Of a DNA stretch of 15,361 nucleotides, positions 7,056 through 14,999 are shown in pieces. Both the position numbers and the translations under genes were made by a program. Below the pieces are notes generated by a model that was not told the origin of the DNA, ran no database searches, and was given only the letters and a program-made list of their open reading frames with translations. Position 1 is the first letter of the stretch. The number at the start of each line of letters is the position of its first letter. Source of the DNA: Bacillota bacterium (lineage in GTDB: Bacteria > Bacillota > Sulfobacillia > RBS10-35); NCBI GenBank assembly GCA_029960865.1, contig JASBVX010000009.1, positions 1-15,361 of the forward strand, read 5' to 3'.

Positions 7056-7545
7056 GCTGGGCGAGAACGCCCAACACAATGTCGCTCCTGGAGAGAATCC
7101 CCACCAGGCGATCCTCCTCCACCACCGGCAGCTTTTTGATGCGGTATCGGTCTAGGAGGGCGGCCGCTTCCGCCAAGGGAGTATCGGGATGAACCGTCAC
7201 CACCTGCCGGGTCATGAGCTGGCTGATGGGCTGCAGGGCCAGGCGAAAGACCCTCTCCTCCACCTCTTCCTGAAGGTCGGGGATGTCGTCCTCCCGGCGA
7301 AACGCGGAAGCATAACCGATGCCCGTGGCCGCCAGGGATCTCACCAAATCCCCATCGGTGAGGATGCCCACCAGTTTCCCCTCGCTATCCACCACAGGGG
7401 CGCCGCTGAGCCACCGCTCCACGAATAGGTTCACGGCTTCCGCCACGGTGGCATCTTCAAAAAGCGTCACCGCAGGACTCACCATCACATCCCGCACCCG
7501 GTCTCTTTGCCCTTCCAAAGGACAGTCCTCCTCATCTCCTTCCAT
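7018..7545 (-). CDS. Two-CBS-domain (Bateman module) protein
   Basis: The protein has 175 residues and consists almost entirely of two CBS domains. The first (about 17-71) includes VRDVMVSPAVTLFEDATVAEA, GAPVVDSEGKLVGILTDGDL; the second (about 106-160) includes ISQLMTRQVVTVHPDTPLAEA, KKLPVVEEDRLVGILSRSDI. CBS pairs bind adenosine-containing ligands such as AMP, ATP or S-adenosylmethionine and act as energy or metabolite sensors; stand-alone versions usually regulate a partner protein that cannot be named here. An acidic N-terminus and a 30-odd residue insert between the domains carry no recognised domain. The ATG at 7545 has AGAGGAAGGG about five bases upstream on the minus strand. The gene is divergent from the zinc-ribbon/addBA operon and overlaps the 3' end of the MTP-like gene by 38 bases, so antisense interference between their transcript ends is possible. 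Confidence 0.9.
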   Translation of the reverse strand: MEGDEEDCPLEGQRDRVRDVMVSPAVTLFEDATVAEAVNLFVERWLSGAPVVDSEGKLVGILTDGDLVRSLAATGIGYASAFRREDDIPDLQEEVEERVFRLALQPISQLMTRQVVTVHPDTPLAEAAALLDRYRIKKLPVVEEDRLVGILSRSDIVLGVLAQLSRQLSSEWPRP

Positions 7546-7597
7546 GCTACCCTTCCTCTTCCTTTCCCGCAGGAGAAGATGACCCGGTGGGGTCGCT

Positions 7598-7616
7598 GAA
7601 GGCCCTGCCGGCCTTC
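7598..7616. repeat. Perfect inverted repeat between the CBS gene and the zinc-ribbon/addBA operon
   Basis: GAAGGCC (7598-7604) and GGCCTTC (7610-7616) form a perfect 7-bp stem with a 5-base loop. It lies 12 bases before the extended -10 on the plus strand, where a -35 or an operator would sit, and would fall in the 5' leader of the CBS gene if that gene starts upstream. No T-run follows in either direction, so a terminator is unlikely. Confidence 0.4.
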
Positions 7617-7627
7617 CTTCCCTCCTA

Positions 7628-7636
7628 TGCTAAGAT
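7628..7636 (+). promoter_or_regulatory. Extended -10 promoter element of the zinc-ribbon/addBA operon
   Basis: TGC-TAAGAT is an extended -10 with a hexamer matching TATAAT at four of six positions. Transcription would start near 7643, giving a leader of about 20 bases that contains the AAAGGAAGGGG ribosome binding site (7645-7655), seven bases before the ATG at 7663. No clear -35 hexamer is seen. Confidence 0.45.
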
Positions 7637-7662
7637 GAAGAACAAAAGGAAGGGGTGCCGGG

Positions 7663-7857
7663 ATGAATCCTCCCCTTTGTCCCCGTTGCCGGGTCCCCAT
7701 GGAGCCCTGGCTGAAAGATTACGTGACCCTCACACCCACACCGGTGGTAGGCCCCAAGGTTCCCCACGACCACATCTGGAAGTGCCCTTCTTGCGGTCTG
7801 GAGGTGGATGATGCTCACCACCATGAAGAAGAGGAGACGTCGGGTGCTTCTCGATGA
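7663..7857 (+). CDS. Small zinc-ribbon protein coupled to addB
   Basis: This 64-residue protein starts MNPPLCPRC and has two CXXC knuckles, C6-C9 and C41-C44, separated by 31 residues, followed by an acidic, histidine-rich tail (DDAHHHEEEE). That is the layout of a zinc ribbon, although no named family is recognised. The start is well supported: AAAGGAAGGGG is seven bases before the ATG. Its stop overlaps the addB start as ATGA, so it is the first gene of an operon with addB and addA and probably translationally coupled to them. Its role is unknown; nucleic-acid binding or a protein contact would be usual for a ribbon of this size. The region between the knuckles (PTPVVGPKVPHDH) may form the loop. 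Being coding is well supported by codon use, ribosome binding site and coupling. Confidence 0.85.
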   Translation: MNPPLCPRCRVPMEPWLKDYVTLTPTPVVGPKVPHDHIWKCPSCGLEVDDAHHHEEEETSGASR

Positions 7858-10800
7858 AGCTGAAGCTTCTTTTGGGGCGGGCTGGAACCGGTAAAACCCG
7901 CAGGATCCTCGAGGAGATGGCGGCTCTGGAGGCGGCCGACCCTTGGGGGCGTCCCCTTTTGCTCCTGGTGCCGGAACAGGCCACCTACCAGATGGAACGG
8001 GACCTCCTGGGAGCCCTTTATGAAAAGGGCCGCCAGGGGGCCCAGCGGTCCCTGGTGGTGAGCTTTACCCGCCTGGCCTGGTGGTTCATGAAGGAAGAGG
8101 CCTGGGCACCTCGCCCCAGCCTCGGGGAAGCAGGGGGGGTCATGGCCCTCCAGGCTTTCCTCCTGCGCCATCAAGAAGAGCTGCGCTACTTTGGCCCTGT
8201 GGCCCGCAAGCCGGGTCTGGCCCGCACCCTGTGGCGCTCCCTGCAGGAACTGGAGGGCCAGGGGATCGGCTCTCTGGATCTGGAGGGGATAGGGGAGGTC
8301 CCCAAAGACCTGCAGGATAAACTCCATGACCTGGGTCTCCTCATCCGCCTGTACCGGCTCCATGTGGGCGCGGAAAAAGAAGAGCCCGATCTTTTGACCC
8401 AGATGGCGGCCATGTTGCCGGAAAGCGAAGCCCTGAGGGGCGTTCGCCTCTATGTGGATGGCTTCTCCCATTTCCGTGAGGCCCAGTGGCGCCTTCTCGA
8501 GGCGCTTTTGGGAGTGGTGGCGGAGATGACGGTAACCCTGACGGTGGATCCCCAGGCTCCGGAAGAACCCCTTTTCGCCTATCCGGGGCGAACCTGGGCG
8601 CGGCTGCGGGAGGAAGCCCGGGAAAGGGGATGTCCCTATGAGGAGATTTCCCTCGGCCAGCCCCTTCGCTATCGGGCCAAAGGGCTGCGCCATATCGAGA
8701 AGGAGCTCTTCTCCTTCCCGGGAGAGCGATACCCCGGCCCCGTCCCGGAGATCACCCTCTGGGCGGCCCGCCAGAGGCGGCACGAGGTCCTGGCCCTGGC
8801 GGGGGAAGTGGAACGGCTGGTGCGGGAAGAAGGCCTTCGCTACCGGGACATGGCGGTGTTGGTGCGGGATATCGACCTCTATCGCCACGAGCTGACTTCC
8901 GTCCTGGGGGCACGAAACATCCCCCTCTTCATCGACCGGCGTCGCCCGGTGCCCCATCACCCTTTGCTCCAGCTGATCCTGTCCGCTCTGGAGGCGGTGG
9001 CCACCAGTTTGTCCCCGGGATCGGTGTACCGTTACCTGAAATCGGATTTCCTCCCCCTGACGCGGGACGAAGCCGATCGTTTGGAAAACTACGGCCTGGC
9101 CCTGGGGATGAGGGGTCATCAGTGGCGGAGTTCCAGCCCATCCTTTCCCGACCCCGAGATGGAGGGGCTGCGGCAAAAGGCGCTGGGCCCTCTCTTGCGC
9201 CTGGATGCCGCCTTTTCATCGGTAAGGACACCCCTTGCCAGGGATTATGGGGAGGCCCTCCTGGCCTTTTTGGAAGAGCTGGGAGCCGCGGGGCTTCTGG
9301 AGGAGTGGAGCGCCCGGGCGGAAGAAGAGGGTCGTCTCGATGAAGCCCAAGAGCACCTCCAGGTCTGGGACCAGGTGATGGCTGTCCTGGAACAGGCGGT
9401 CCTGGCCCTGGAGGATACACCCCTTTCTCCCGCCCTTTTTTACCGCATGATCCAGGAAGGGCTGGGAGTCATCGACGTGGGGCTGGTGCCTCCCACCCTG
9501 GATCAAGTGGTGGTGGGCACGGTGGAGCGGTCCCGGCCAGGGCCTGTGAAGGTCCTCTTTCTCCTGGGAGTGACCGACGACGCCTATCCTCGCCCTGCCG
9601 AGGAAGATGTGGTCTTTTCCGATGGGGAGAGGGAGCTTTTGCGGGAGAAGGGCCTCGATCTGGGCAGTACCTCGCGGCTGCGGATGGATGAAGAATCCTT
9701 CTGGATCTATATGGCCTTCACCCGGGCCAGCCAGCGCCTTTATCTGAGCTACCCCCAGCGGAGCGAAGAGGGAAGAAAGCAGCATCCCAGCAGCTGGATC
9801 CGGCGCCTTCAGGTCCTTTTCCCCCACCTGGCGGAAAAAGAGCCGGTGGAAAGCCTTCCCTTCACTCGCCCTCAGATGGCGGCTTACCTGGCCCGCTTGC
9901 AGCGCCGGGAGCTAGACGGGGAACGGGCCATGGCACCTCAGGAGAGGGCCCTTTGGGCCGGCTTCATGGCCGATGGCGAAGGGCGCCGCCTCATGGAACC
10001 TTACCTCTGGGCCCTCGGTTACCGAAGGCGGGACGAAGACCTGGGGGCCGAACATCTAAAGCTTCTTTTCGAAAAAGAACCTATCTTCAGCGTCAGCCAG
10101 CTGGAAACCTATGCTGCCTGCTCCTTCCGGTACCTCTCCCACTATGTCCTGGGCTTGAAGGAAAGACCCTTGGCCAGGATGGACCCGGCCCGCATGGGGG
10201 AGGTCTATCACCAGGGTCTTCTGCACCTCAGCCGCCTGATGCAGTCGGGGAAAACCCTGGATGAGGCCACCATGGAAGGCCTTTTGCAGGAGATCCTTGC
10301 CGGCATGGAGCACCGGATCCCCGAGGCTCGGCAAGGGTATGTCCGCCGGCAGCTACAGCGCATTCTGACGGAAGGTTGGGGCCACCTCCAGGAACATCAG
10401 GTTTTCGGAGAGTTTCGCGTTCTCGGTCTGGAAAAACCCTTCCGCTTCCCCTTTTCCCTCCCCGATGGAACCCAGGCTTCCCTCCAGGGGCGCATCGATC
10501 GGGTGGAGAGCTACGATAGCGATGACCGTAAGTGGGTGCGGGTGGTGGACTACAAGAGCTGGGGCAAAACCCTCGACCTGGAGGAAGTGAAGCTGGGGCT
10601 TACCTTGCAGCTGCCCCTCTACCTCCTGGCGGCGGTGGAGCTCTGGGGCGGCCTGCCGGCGGCCTTCCTCTATATGCCCATCATCCTACCCTTCGATGAA
10701 AAGCCCCCTTCCCTCAAGATGGATGGTTACCTGGTGGACGATACCGACGCCCTTTTGGCCATGGATCGAAGGGCTCAGGGGCACCTGATCCCGGCTGCCC

Positions 10801-11063
10801 TTGTCCAAAAAGGCGGCTGGTCCAAGAGGAGCAAGGTCCTTCCCTACGAGGAACTTCAGGAGCTCATGGATGAGGCTCTGGAAAAGGCCCGGACCTGGAG
10901 CCAGTCCATTCTGCAGGGAAAGGTGAGGGAGGAACCCCTTTACTGGAAGGGCCGTCTTGCCTGCGAGAGCTGCATCTTCCAGGGCTTTTGCCATTACGAT
11001 CCCCTCCTCCCCGGCTTTGGACCCCGCCGTCCCCACCCTCAGGGAGAGGAGGCATCCCCTTGA
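7854..11063 (+). CDS. addB: ATP-dependent helicase/nuclease subunit B (AddB)
   Basis: AddB pairs with AddA to resect double-strand DNA breaks and generate 3' ends for RecA, with recombination hotspot (Chi) recognition attributed to this subunit. The protein has 1069 residues, somewhat shorter than about 1166 in Bacillus subtilis. It opens with the Walker A motif GRAGTGKT (8-15) and LLVPEQATYQMER, characteristic of AddB. The C-terminal nuclease has GRIDRVE (D882) and VVDYKS (D899, K901). The iron-sulfur cysteines are all present: C756 in TYAACSFRY, and C1037, C1040 and C1046 in the CX2CX5C of LACESCIFQGFCHYDP, as in other AddB proteins. The ATG shares the stop of the zinc-ribbon gene (ATGA), and the nearest purine-rich site (AGAGGAGA) is too far upstream, so initiation probably depends on coupling. 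Its stop overlaps the addA start. Confidence 0.96.
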   Translation: MKLKLLLGRAGTGKTRRILEEMAALEAADPWGRPLLLLVPEQATYQMERDLLGALYEKGRQGAQRSLVVSFTRLAWWFMKEEAWAPRPSLGEAGGVMALQAFLLRHQEELRYFGPVARKPGLARTLWRSLQELEGQGIGSLDLEGIGEVPKDLQDKLHDLGLLIRLYRLHVGAEKEEPDLLTQMAAMLPESEALRGVRLYVDGFSHFREAQWRLLEALLGVVAEMTVTLTVDPQAPEEPLFAYPGRTWARLREEARERGCPYEEISLGQPLRYRAKGLRHIEKELFSFPGERYPGPVPEITLWAARQRRHEVLALAGEVERLVREEGLRYRDMAVLVRDIDLYRHELTSVLGARNIPLFIDRRRPVPHHPLLQLILSALEAVATSLSPGSVYRYLKSDFLPLTRDEADRLENYGLALGMRGHQWRSSSPSFPDPEMEGLRQKALGPLLRLDAAFSSVRTPLARDYGEALLAFLEELGAAGLLEEWSARAEEEGRLDEAQEHLQVWDQVMAVLEQAVLALEDTPLSPALFYRMIQEGLGVIDVGLVPPTLDQVVVGTVERSRPGPVKVLFLLGVTDDAYPRPAEEDVVFSDGERELLREKGLDLGSTSRLRMDEESFWIYMAFTRASQRLYLSYPQRSEEGRKQHPSSWIRRLQVLFPHLAEKEPVESLPFTRPQMAAYLARLQRRELDGERAMAPQERALWAGFMADGEGRRLMEPYLWALGYRRRDEDLGAEHLKLLFEKEPIFSVSQLETYAACSFRYLSHYVLGLKERPLARMDPARMGEVYHQGLLHLSRLMQSGKTLDEATMEGLLQEILAGMEHRIPEARQGYVRRQLQRILTEGWGHLQEHQVFGEFRVLGLEKPFRFPFSLPDGTQASLQGRIDRVESYDSDDRKWVRVVDYKSWGKTLDLEEVKLGLTLQLPLYLLAAVELWGGLPAAFLYMPIILPFDEKPPSLKMDGYLVDDTDALLAMDRRAQGHLIPAALVQKGGWSKRSKVLPYEELQELMDEALEKARTWSQSILQGKVREEPLYWKGRLACESCIFQGFCHYDPLLPGFGPRRPHPQGEEASP
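11043..11052 (+). promoter_or_regulatory. Ribosome binding site selecting the TTG at 11060 for addA
   Basis: GGAGAGGAGG, inside the end of addB, lies seven bases before an in-frame TTG at 11060. The frame remains open upstream to a GTG/ATG-type start at 10988, but those 24 extra residues are Pro/Arg/Ser-rich shadow of addB and do not resemble AddA, so the TTG is the natural start. Confidence 0.65.
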
Positions 11064-14000
11064 GCATCGCCTGGAATGAAGAGCAAGAGGCAGCTCTGGA
11101 AGCGGCGGGGAAGGTCCTGGTGAGCGCTTCCGCCGGGTGCGGCAAGACCACCGTCCTGACGGAGCGGGTGCTCCGGTGGCTTTTGGCCGGGGGAAGCCTG
11201 GAGAGCCTCATTGTGGTCACCTTCACCGAAGAAGCTGCGGCGGAGATGCGAAGCCGCATCCGGGGGGCCCTGGAGCGGGAGGTGGAAAGGAACCCGGCGA
11301 ACCGCTTCCTGCGCCACCAGCTGCAGCTCCTTCCCCAGGCCAGGATCTCCACCCTCCATGCCTTTTGCCTGCGCCTCATCAAGCGCCATTTTCGGCAGCT
11401 GCGGCTGGATCCTTCGGCCCGGGTGCTGGCCCAAGAAGAGCAGGATCTTTTGCTGGAAGAAGCCCTGGATCTGGTCCTGGACCGCCATTACCAGGAAGAA
11501 GATCCCCGATTTGTCGACCTGGTGGAAAGCTACGGCACTGCCGATGGCGGCGACGGACCCATCCGGGAGATCCTCCTGGAGCTCCATGCCACGGCTTATG
11601 CCCGCCCCTGGCCAGAGATCTGGTTGCAGGAAGCGCTGGCCACGTACCGCCAGGTGCGGCAGGATCCCCAAGGATCGCCCGTCTATCGGCTTCTCCTGGA
11701 TGATGGCCGTTTGCACGTGGAAGAGGCCCTGGCCTGGCTGGAGCGGGGCTTGTGGGAAGCCAGGGACGGCTCTATCAAGGATCTTTTCGAGGCCGATCAG
11801 GAAAGGATCCGGCAAGCCTTGGCCCTGTGGGAGAAAGACCCCTTTGGCGCCCTGCAGGCGATGCAGTTCTGGCCTCAAGCCTCCTGGAAAGACACCGAGG
11901 AAGAGGAAACCCGCCTCAAGCGGCTGCAGGGCTACCGCCAGAAAGCGAAGGATGCTTTGAAAGAGGTGGCGTCCTGGCTCACGGAGGATCTGGCGGAGCG
12001 ATGGCGCCAGGAGGCAGACCAGTTTCTCCCCCTGGCGGCCAAGATGGTGGCGCTGGTGGAGGAGCTGGAGGAAACCTATAGGCGCCTCAAAGAGGAAGAG
12101 GGTCTCCTGGACTTTTCCGACATGGAGCGCCTCACTCTTCGCCTTCTCCAGGATCCTGCCGCCCCTCCGGGAACGTTGCGGCCTTCCCCCCAGGGTCTGG
12201 AGATCCGGAAGACTTGCCAGGCCCTTTTGGTGGACGAATTTCAGGACATCAACGAGCTCCAGCATGCCATCCTTACCCTCTTGGGGGGCGAAGAAGTTTT
12301 CTACGTGGGGGACGTAAAGCAGAGCATCTACCGGTTCCGGCAGGCGGAACCGCAGCTTTTCCTGAACCTTTATGCCGGCTATCGGGACCGGGGTGGGGGG
12401 GCACTGGTGCACCTCCGCACCAATTACCGCAGCCATCCGGCGGTGATCGGGGCGGTGAACCATGTCTTCCGCCGCCTGATGCGGGAGGAGCTGGGGGGCC
12501 TTTCTTACACGGAAGAAGCGGCCCTTGTGGCCGGTCGGGAGAGCATAGCGGGGAAAGAAAAGGGGGCTCACCTCTTTATCCTCCACCATCCCCGGCGGCG
12601 GGAGTGGGAAGCGCTGGCCCCCGACGAGATCAGGGAGAGGCGCTGGGAAAGGGAAGCCCGGTTTGTGGCCCAGAAGGTGGCGGAGCTTTTGCAAGACCCG
12701 CACCTTTGGATCTTGGACCCTGGGACGGGGGAGAGGCGGCATCCCCGGCCGGGGGATGTGGCGATCCTCTTGCGCAGCGCCCGTTCCCGGGCTCCCCTTT
12801 TGCGGGAGGCTCTCTTGCAGCGGGGCATTTCCAGCGTGGCGGCGGTAGGGGGAGGATTCCTCCATGCTTTGGAGGTCCGCTGGGTCCTCCATCTCCTGCA
12901 GGTTCTGGATAACCCCCGGCAGGACATCCCCCTGGCTTCCCTCATGCGCTCGCCCCTGGGCGGTTTTTCCCTGGAGGAACTTCTGCGGATCAGGAGCTTG
13001 GAGCGGAAGAAGGATCTTCTGGATGCCGTCTTTGAGGCTCAGGCGCAGGGGGACGAGCTGGGAGCGAAGACAAAGGCCTTCTGGTCTCGGGTAGAGGCCT
13101 GGCGGACCAGGGTTCGGCGCCGGCCCCTTCTCACCTTCCTGGAGGAGCTCTACGGGGAAACCCACCTTCTGGACGTGGCGGAGGCGCTGCCGGGCGGAAG
13201 CCAGCGGCGGGCCAACCTGGAGGCCCTTTTGGAGAGGGCTCGCCAGTTCGAACACTTTGCCCGCCAGGGGCTGGGGAGCTTTCTGGAGTTTTTGCGCCGC
13301 CTGGAGGAAAAGGGGGAAGATTTCGCGGTGGCACCTCCTTCGCGGGGGGATGCGGTGCGCATTCTCACCATCCACCAGAGCAAAGGCTTGGAATTCCCCA
13401 TCGTGGTGGTGGCGGGACTGGGGCAGCCTTTCCGCGGCACAAGAGAGGCCATGGTCGTGGAAAGGGAGCTGGGGATTGCCTTTAAATCGGCCGATCCCCA
13501 GCTTCGGGTGAGGGCGCCTTCCCTTTTTTACCGCGCGTTCCTGGCCCACCGGCGGCGCCAGGAACTGGCGGAAGAGATGCGGATCCTCTATGTGGCCCTG
13601 ACCCGGGCGCGGGACTCCCTGGTGCTGGTGGGAAGCACCGAACAGCTGGAGGAGGATATCCCCGCGGAGTCTCTCTGGGACTGGGAGGAGACGCTCTCCT
13701 TAGGCCGGCTCCTTCTGGCGTCGGATTATCTCGCCTGGGTCCGGGGCGCCCTCCAGAAGGCGTCTCCCTTCTGGGAGGTGACGGTGTTGAAGCCGGGGGA
13801 AGAGGGGAGCGCGAGAGAGGCCCGGAGCGATGAGGCACCTGCCGAGGTTTCCGCGGACGGAGAAGGGGAGTCCTTCCTGGACGCCATTCAGGAGAAGTGG
13901 AATTGGGTCTACCCGTACCGAGAGGATACAGAGGCCCTGGGAAAAAGGGCCGCGTCCGAGATGCGCCTCCCCCTGGATCCGGAGGTGGCTTCAGCTCCCC

Positions 14001-14560
14001 TTCCCAGCTACCTGCGGCCCCTACATAGCCCCTCCCTGGATGGGCAGGGGAGCCTGCGGGGAGCCCAGAGGGGCAGCGCCTTCCACTTGGTCATGCAAAA
14101 GCTGCCCTGGGAAGCGCCCCTTGAGGAAGGGAACGTCACAGGGATCCTTCAAGAGCTGGGGGGAAGGGGTCTCTTGCCGCCGGGGTGGGAAGAGGAGATC
14201 ACGCCGGAAGAGATCCTAGGCTTTTTCAGGACGGACGTGGGCCAAAAGCTCTTCCACGCCGTGCAGGAAGGGGCCAGGATGCGGCGGGAGTGGCTCTTTA
14301 CGTGGCGGTTTCCCAGGACACGAGGGGACTTTCTCCTGGTCCAGGGTGTGGTGGACCTGATGGTGGAGATGCCGGAGGGGTTCTATCTGGTGGACTATAA
14401 GACGGACCAGGTGAAGGATCAGGTGCCGAAGCCTCTTTTGGAGCAATACGAGAGCCAGGTGAAGGTCTACCGGCAGGCCATCCAAGCCATCACCGGAAAG
14501 GCGGTGGCGGGAGCCTACCTCTATTTCACCCGGCCCCAGCTTCTCCTTCCCGTCACCTAG
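11060..14560 (+). CDS. addA: ATP-dependent helicase/nuclease subunit A (AddA)
   Basis: AddA is the UvrD-family (SF1A) helicase motor with a C-terminal RecB-like nuclease. From the TTG at 11060 it has 1166 residues, a little shorter than the about 1232 of B. subtilis. Helicase motifs are in order: Q-motif WNEEQ, Walker A ASAGCGKTT (AGCGKT at 25-30), Ia VTFTEEAAAEM, II LLVDEFQD (D392, E393), III GDVKQSIYRFRQAEP, IV LRTNYRSH (N455-H459), V TIHQSKGLEFP (H772 onward) and VI YVALTRAR (844-851). The nuclease shows H1009 in GSAFHLVM, D1099 in GVVDLMVE and D1112-K1114 in LVDYKTD, then QYESQVKVYRQAI. The start overlaps the addB stop as TTGA. The Walker A has Cys where Ser or Thr is commonest. The stop shares CTAG with the converging 88-residue gene, so there is no room for a terminator before that gene. 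Confidence 0.97.
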   Translation: MSIAWNEEQEAALEAAGKVLVSASAGCGKTTVLTERVLRWLLAGGSLESLIVVTFTEEAAAEMRSRIRGALEREVERNPANRFLRHQLQLLPQARISTLHAFCLRLIKRHFRQLRLDPSARVLAQEEQDLLLEEALDLVLDRHYQEEDPRFVDLVESYGTADGGDGPIREILLELHATAYARPWPEIWLQEALATYRQVRQDPQGSPVYRLLLDDGRLHVEEALAWLERGLWEARDGSIKDLFEADQERIRQALALWEKDPFGALQAMQFWPQASWKDTEEEETRLKRLQGYRQKAKDALKEVASWLTEDLAERWRQEADQFLPLAAKMVALVEELEETYRRLKEEEGLLDFSDMERLTLRLLQDPAAPPGTLRPSPQGLEIRKTCQALLVDEFQDINELQHAILTLLGGEEVFYVGDVKQSIYRFRQAEPQLFLNLYAGYRDRGGGALVHLRTNYRSHPAVIGAVNHVFRRLMREELGGLSYTEEAALVAGRESIAGKEKGAHLFILHHPRRREWEALAPDEIRERRWEREARFVAQKVAELLQDPHLWILDPGTGERRHPRPGDVAILLRSARSRAPLLREALLQRGISSVAAVGGGFLHALEVRWVLHLLQVLDNPRQDIPLASLMRSPLGGFSLEELLRIRSLERKKDLLDAVFEAQAQGDELGAKTKAFWSRVEAWRTRVRRRPLLTFLEELYGETHLLDVAEALPGGSQRRANLEALLERARQFEHFARQGLGSFLEFLRRLEEKGEDFAVAPPSRGDAVRILTIHQSKGLEFPIVVVAGLGQPFRGTREAMVVERELGIAFKSADPQLRVRAPSLFYRAFLAHRRRQELAEEMRILYVALTRARDSLVLVGSTEQLEEDIPAESLWDWEETLSLGRLLLASDYLAWVRGALQKASPFWEVTVLKPGEEGSAREARSDEAPAEVSADGEGESFLDAIQEKWNWVYPYREDTEALGKRAASEMRLPLDPEVASAPLPSYLRPLHSPSLDGQGSLRGAQRGSAFHLVMQKLPWEAPLEEGNVTGILQELGGRGLLPPGWEEEITPEEILGFFRTDVGQKLFHAVQEGARMRREWLFTWRFPRTRGDFLLVQGVVDLMVEMPEGFYLVDYKTDQVKDQVPKPLLEQYESQVKVYRQAIQAITGKAVAGAYLYFTRPQLLLPVT

Positions 14561-14823
14561 GTGCGATGATGCCCCTCGATCTTTTTGATCCAGCGGTCCA
14601 GGGCATCCCGGACCCATTTGGCCTGTTCGACCGTCAGGTGGGCGTTGTGGGTCAAGAGCCAGATCCGGGGGGCTGCTGTCTGGGCTTCTTTTACCCTCAC
14701 GGGAACGCCGTGGTCATCCACAAAGGAAGTGAAGACCTCCAGCCCGTGCATAGTGATGCTCTGGCCCGGAAGTTCCATTTCATGGGTCTGATCCACCATC
14801 GGCACCGCCTTTCCTTCCTGCAT
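14557..14823 (-). CDS. Conserved-looking hypothetical protein, 88 residues
   Basis: I do not recognise this protein. It starts MQEGKAVPMVDQTHEMELPGQ, has a beta-rich middle (SITMHGLEVFTSFVDD, VPVRVKEAQ, RIWLLTHNAHL) and ends in an amphipathic helix (TVEQAKWVRDALDRWIKKI). There is no signal peptide, membrane segment or cysteine. Codon use on this strand is like the neighbouring genes, with mostly G or C in third positions, which argues that it is coding; the competing plus-strand frame over the same bases has no ribosome binding site. The ATG at 14823 has GGAGG three bases upstream, a short spacing. A second ATG (codon 9, at 14799) has GAAGGAAAGG at better spacing and may be the true start. 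The stop overlaps the addA stop tail to tail. A TACAAT -10 lies 15 bases upstream. Confidence 0.75.
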   Translation of the reverse strand: MQEGKAVPMVDQTHEMELPGQSITMHGLEVFTSFVDDHGVPVRVKEAQTAAPRIWLLTHNAHLTVEQAKWVRDALDRWIKKIEGHHRT

Positions 14824-14999
14824 GATCCTCCAGCGGGCATTGTACCGTAGAAAAGGCCGGGAGAGGGCAGGCCAGCACCGGGAACCAGGGATTTCGGGGG
14901 TTCATACGGAAAGAAGGTCCCATATGGTGACTTTTTTCGACGCCCCGTCTCCCCGAAATTATGCAGGCTGTACAGATATAAGCAGGACTTTACGATAAG
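14824..14999. other. Divergent intergenic region with CCATATGG palindrome
   Basis: These 176 bases separate the minus-strand 88-residue gene from the plus-strand acetyltransferase. They contain the TACAAT element, a perfect 8-base palindrome CCATATGG (14920-14927) flanked by GTC and GAC in a loose dyad and followed by six T residues, and AT-richer sequence (14955-14997) in which TGTACA (14969-14974), a 16-base spacer and TACGAT (14991-14996) could form a plus-strand promoter. No RNA gene or further coding frame is supported. Confidence 0.3.
14839..14844 (-). promoter_or_regulatory. -10 promoter element of the 88-residue gene
   Basis: On the minus strand the bases read TACAAT, five of six matches to TATAAT. 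Transcription would start near 14832, giving a leader of about nine bases that includes GGAGG. The -35 region is C-rich and gives no good match. Confidence 0.4.

Noticed and set aside
7815..9176. A 453-residue open frame antisense to addB
   Set aside because: Same cause: a shadow of addB with skewed composition, no ribosome binding site and no recognisable domain.
10988..11059. N-terminal extension of addA by 24 residues
   Set aside because: The added residues are Pro/Arg/Ser-rich, unlike AddA, and lie inside addB; the TTG at 11060 has a well-placed ribosome binding site and the family-typical N-terminus.
11039..13549. An 836-residue open frame antisense to addA
   Set aside because: It mirrors addA codon by codon. 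GC-rich genes with G or C in third positions leave the antisense frames open. The product is His/Gln/Pro-rich low-complexity sequence without domains, and addA is certain.
14578..14592. GATC-TTTTT-GATC as a terminator for addA
   Set aside because: The stem is only about four base pairs with no T-run after it, and it lies inside the coding sequence of the converging gene.
14566..14850. A 94-residue plus-strand frame opposite the 88-residue gene
   Set aside because: No ribosome binding site precedes its ATG, and codon use and promoter elements favour the minus strand.
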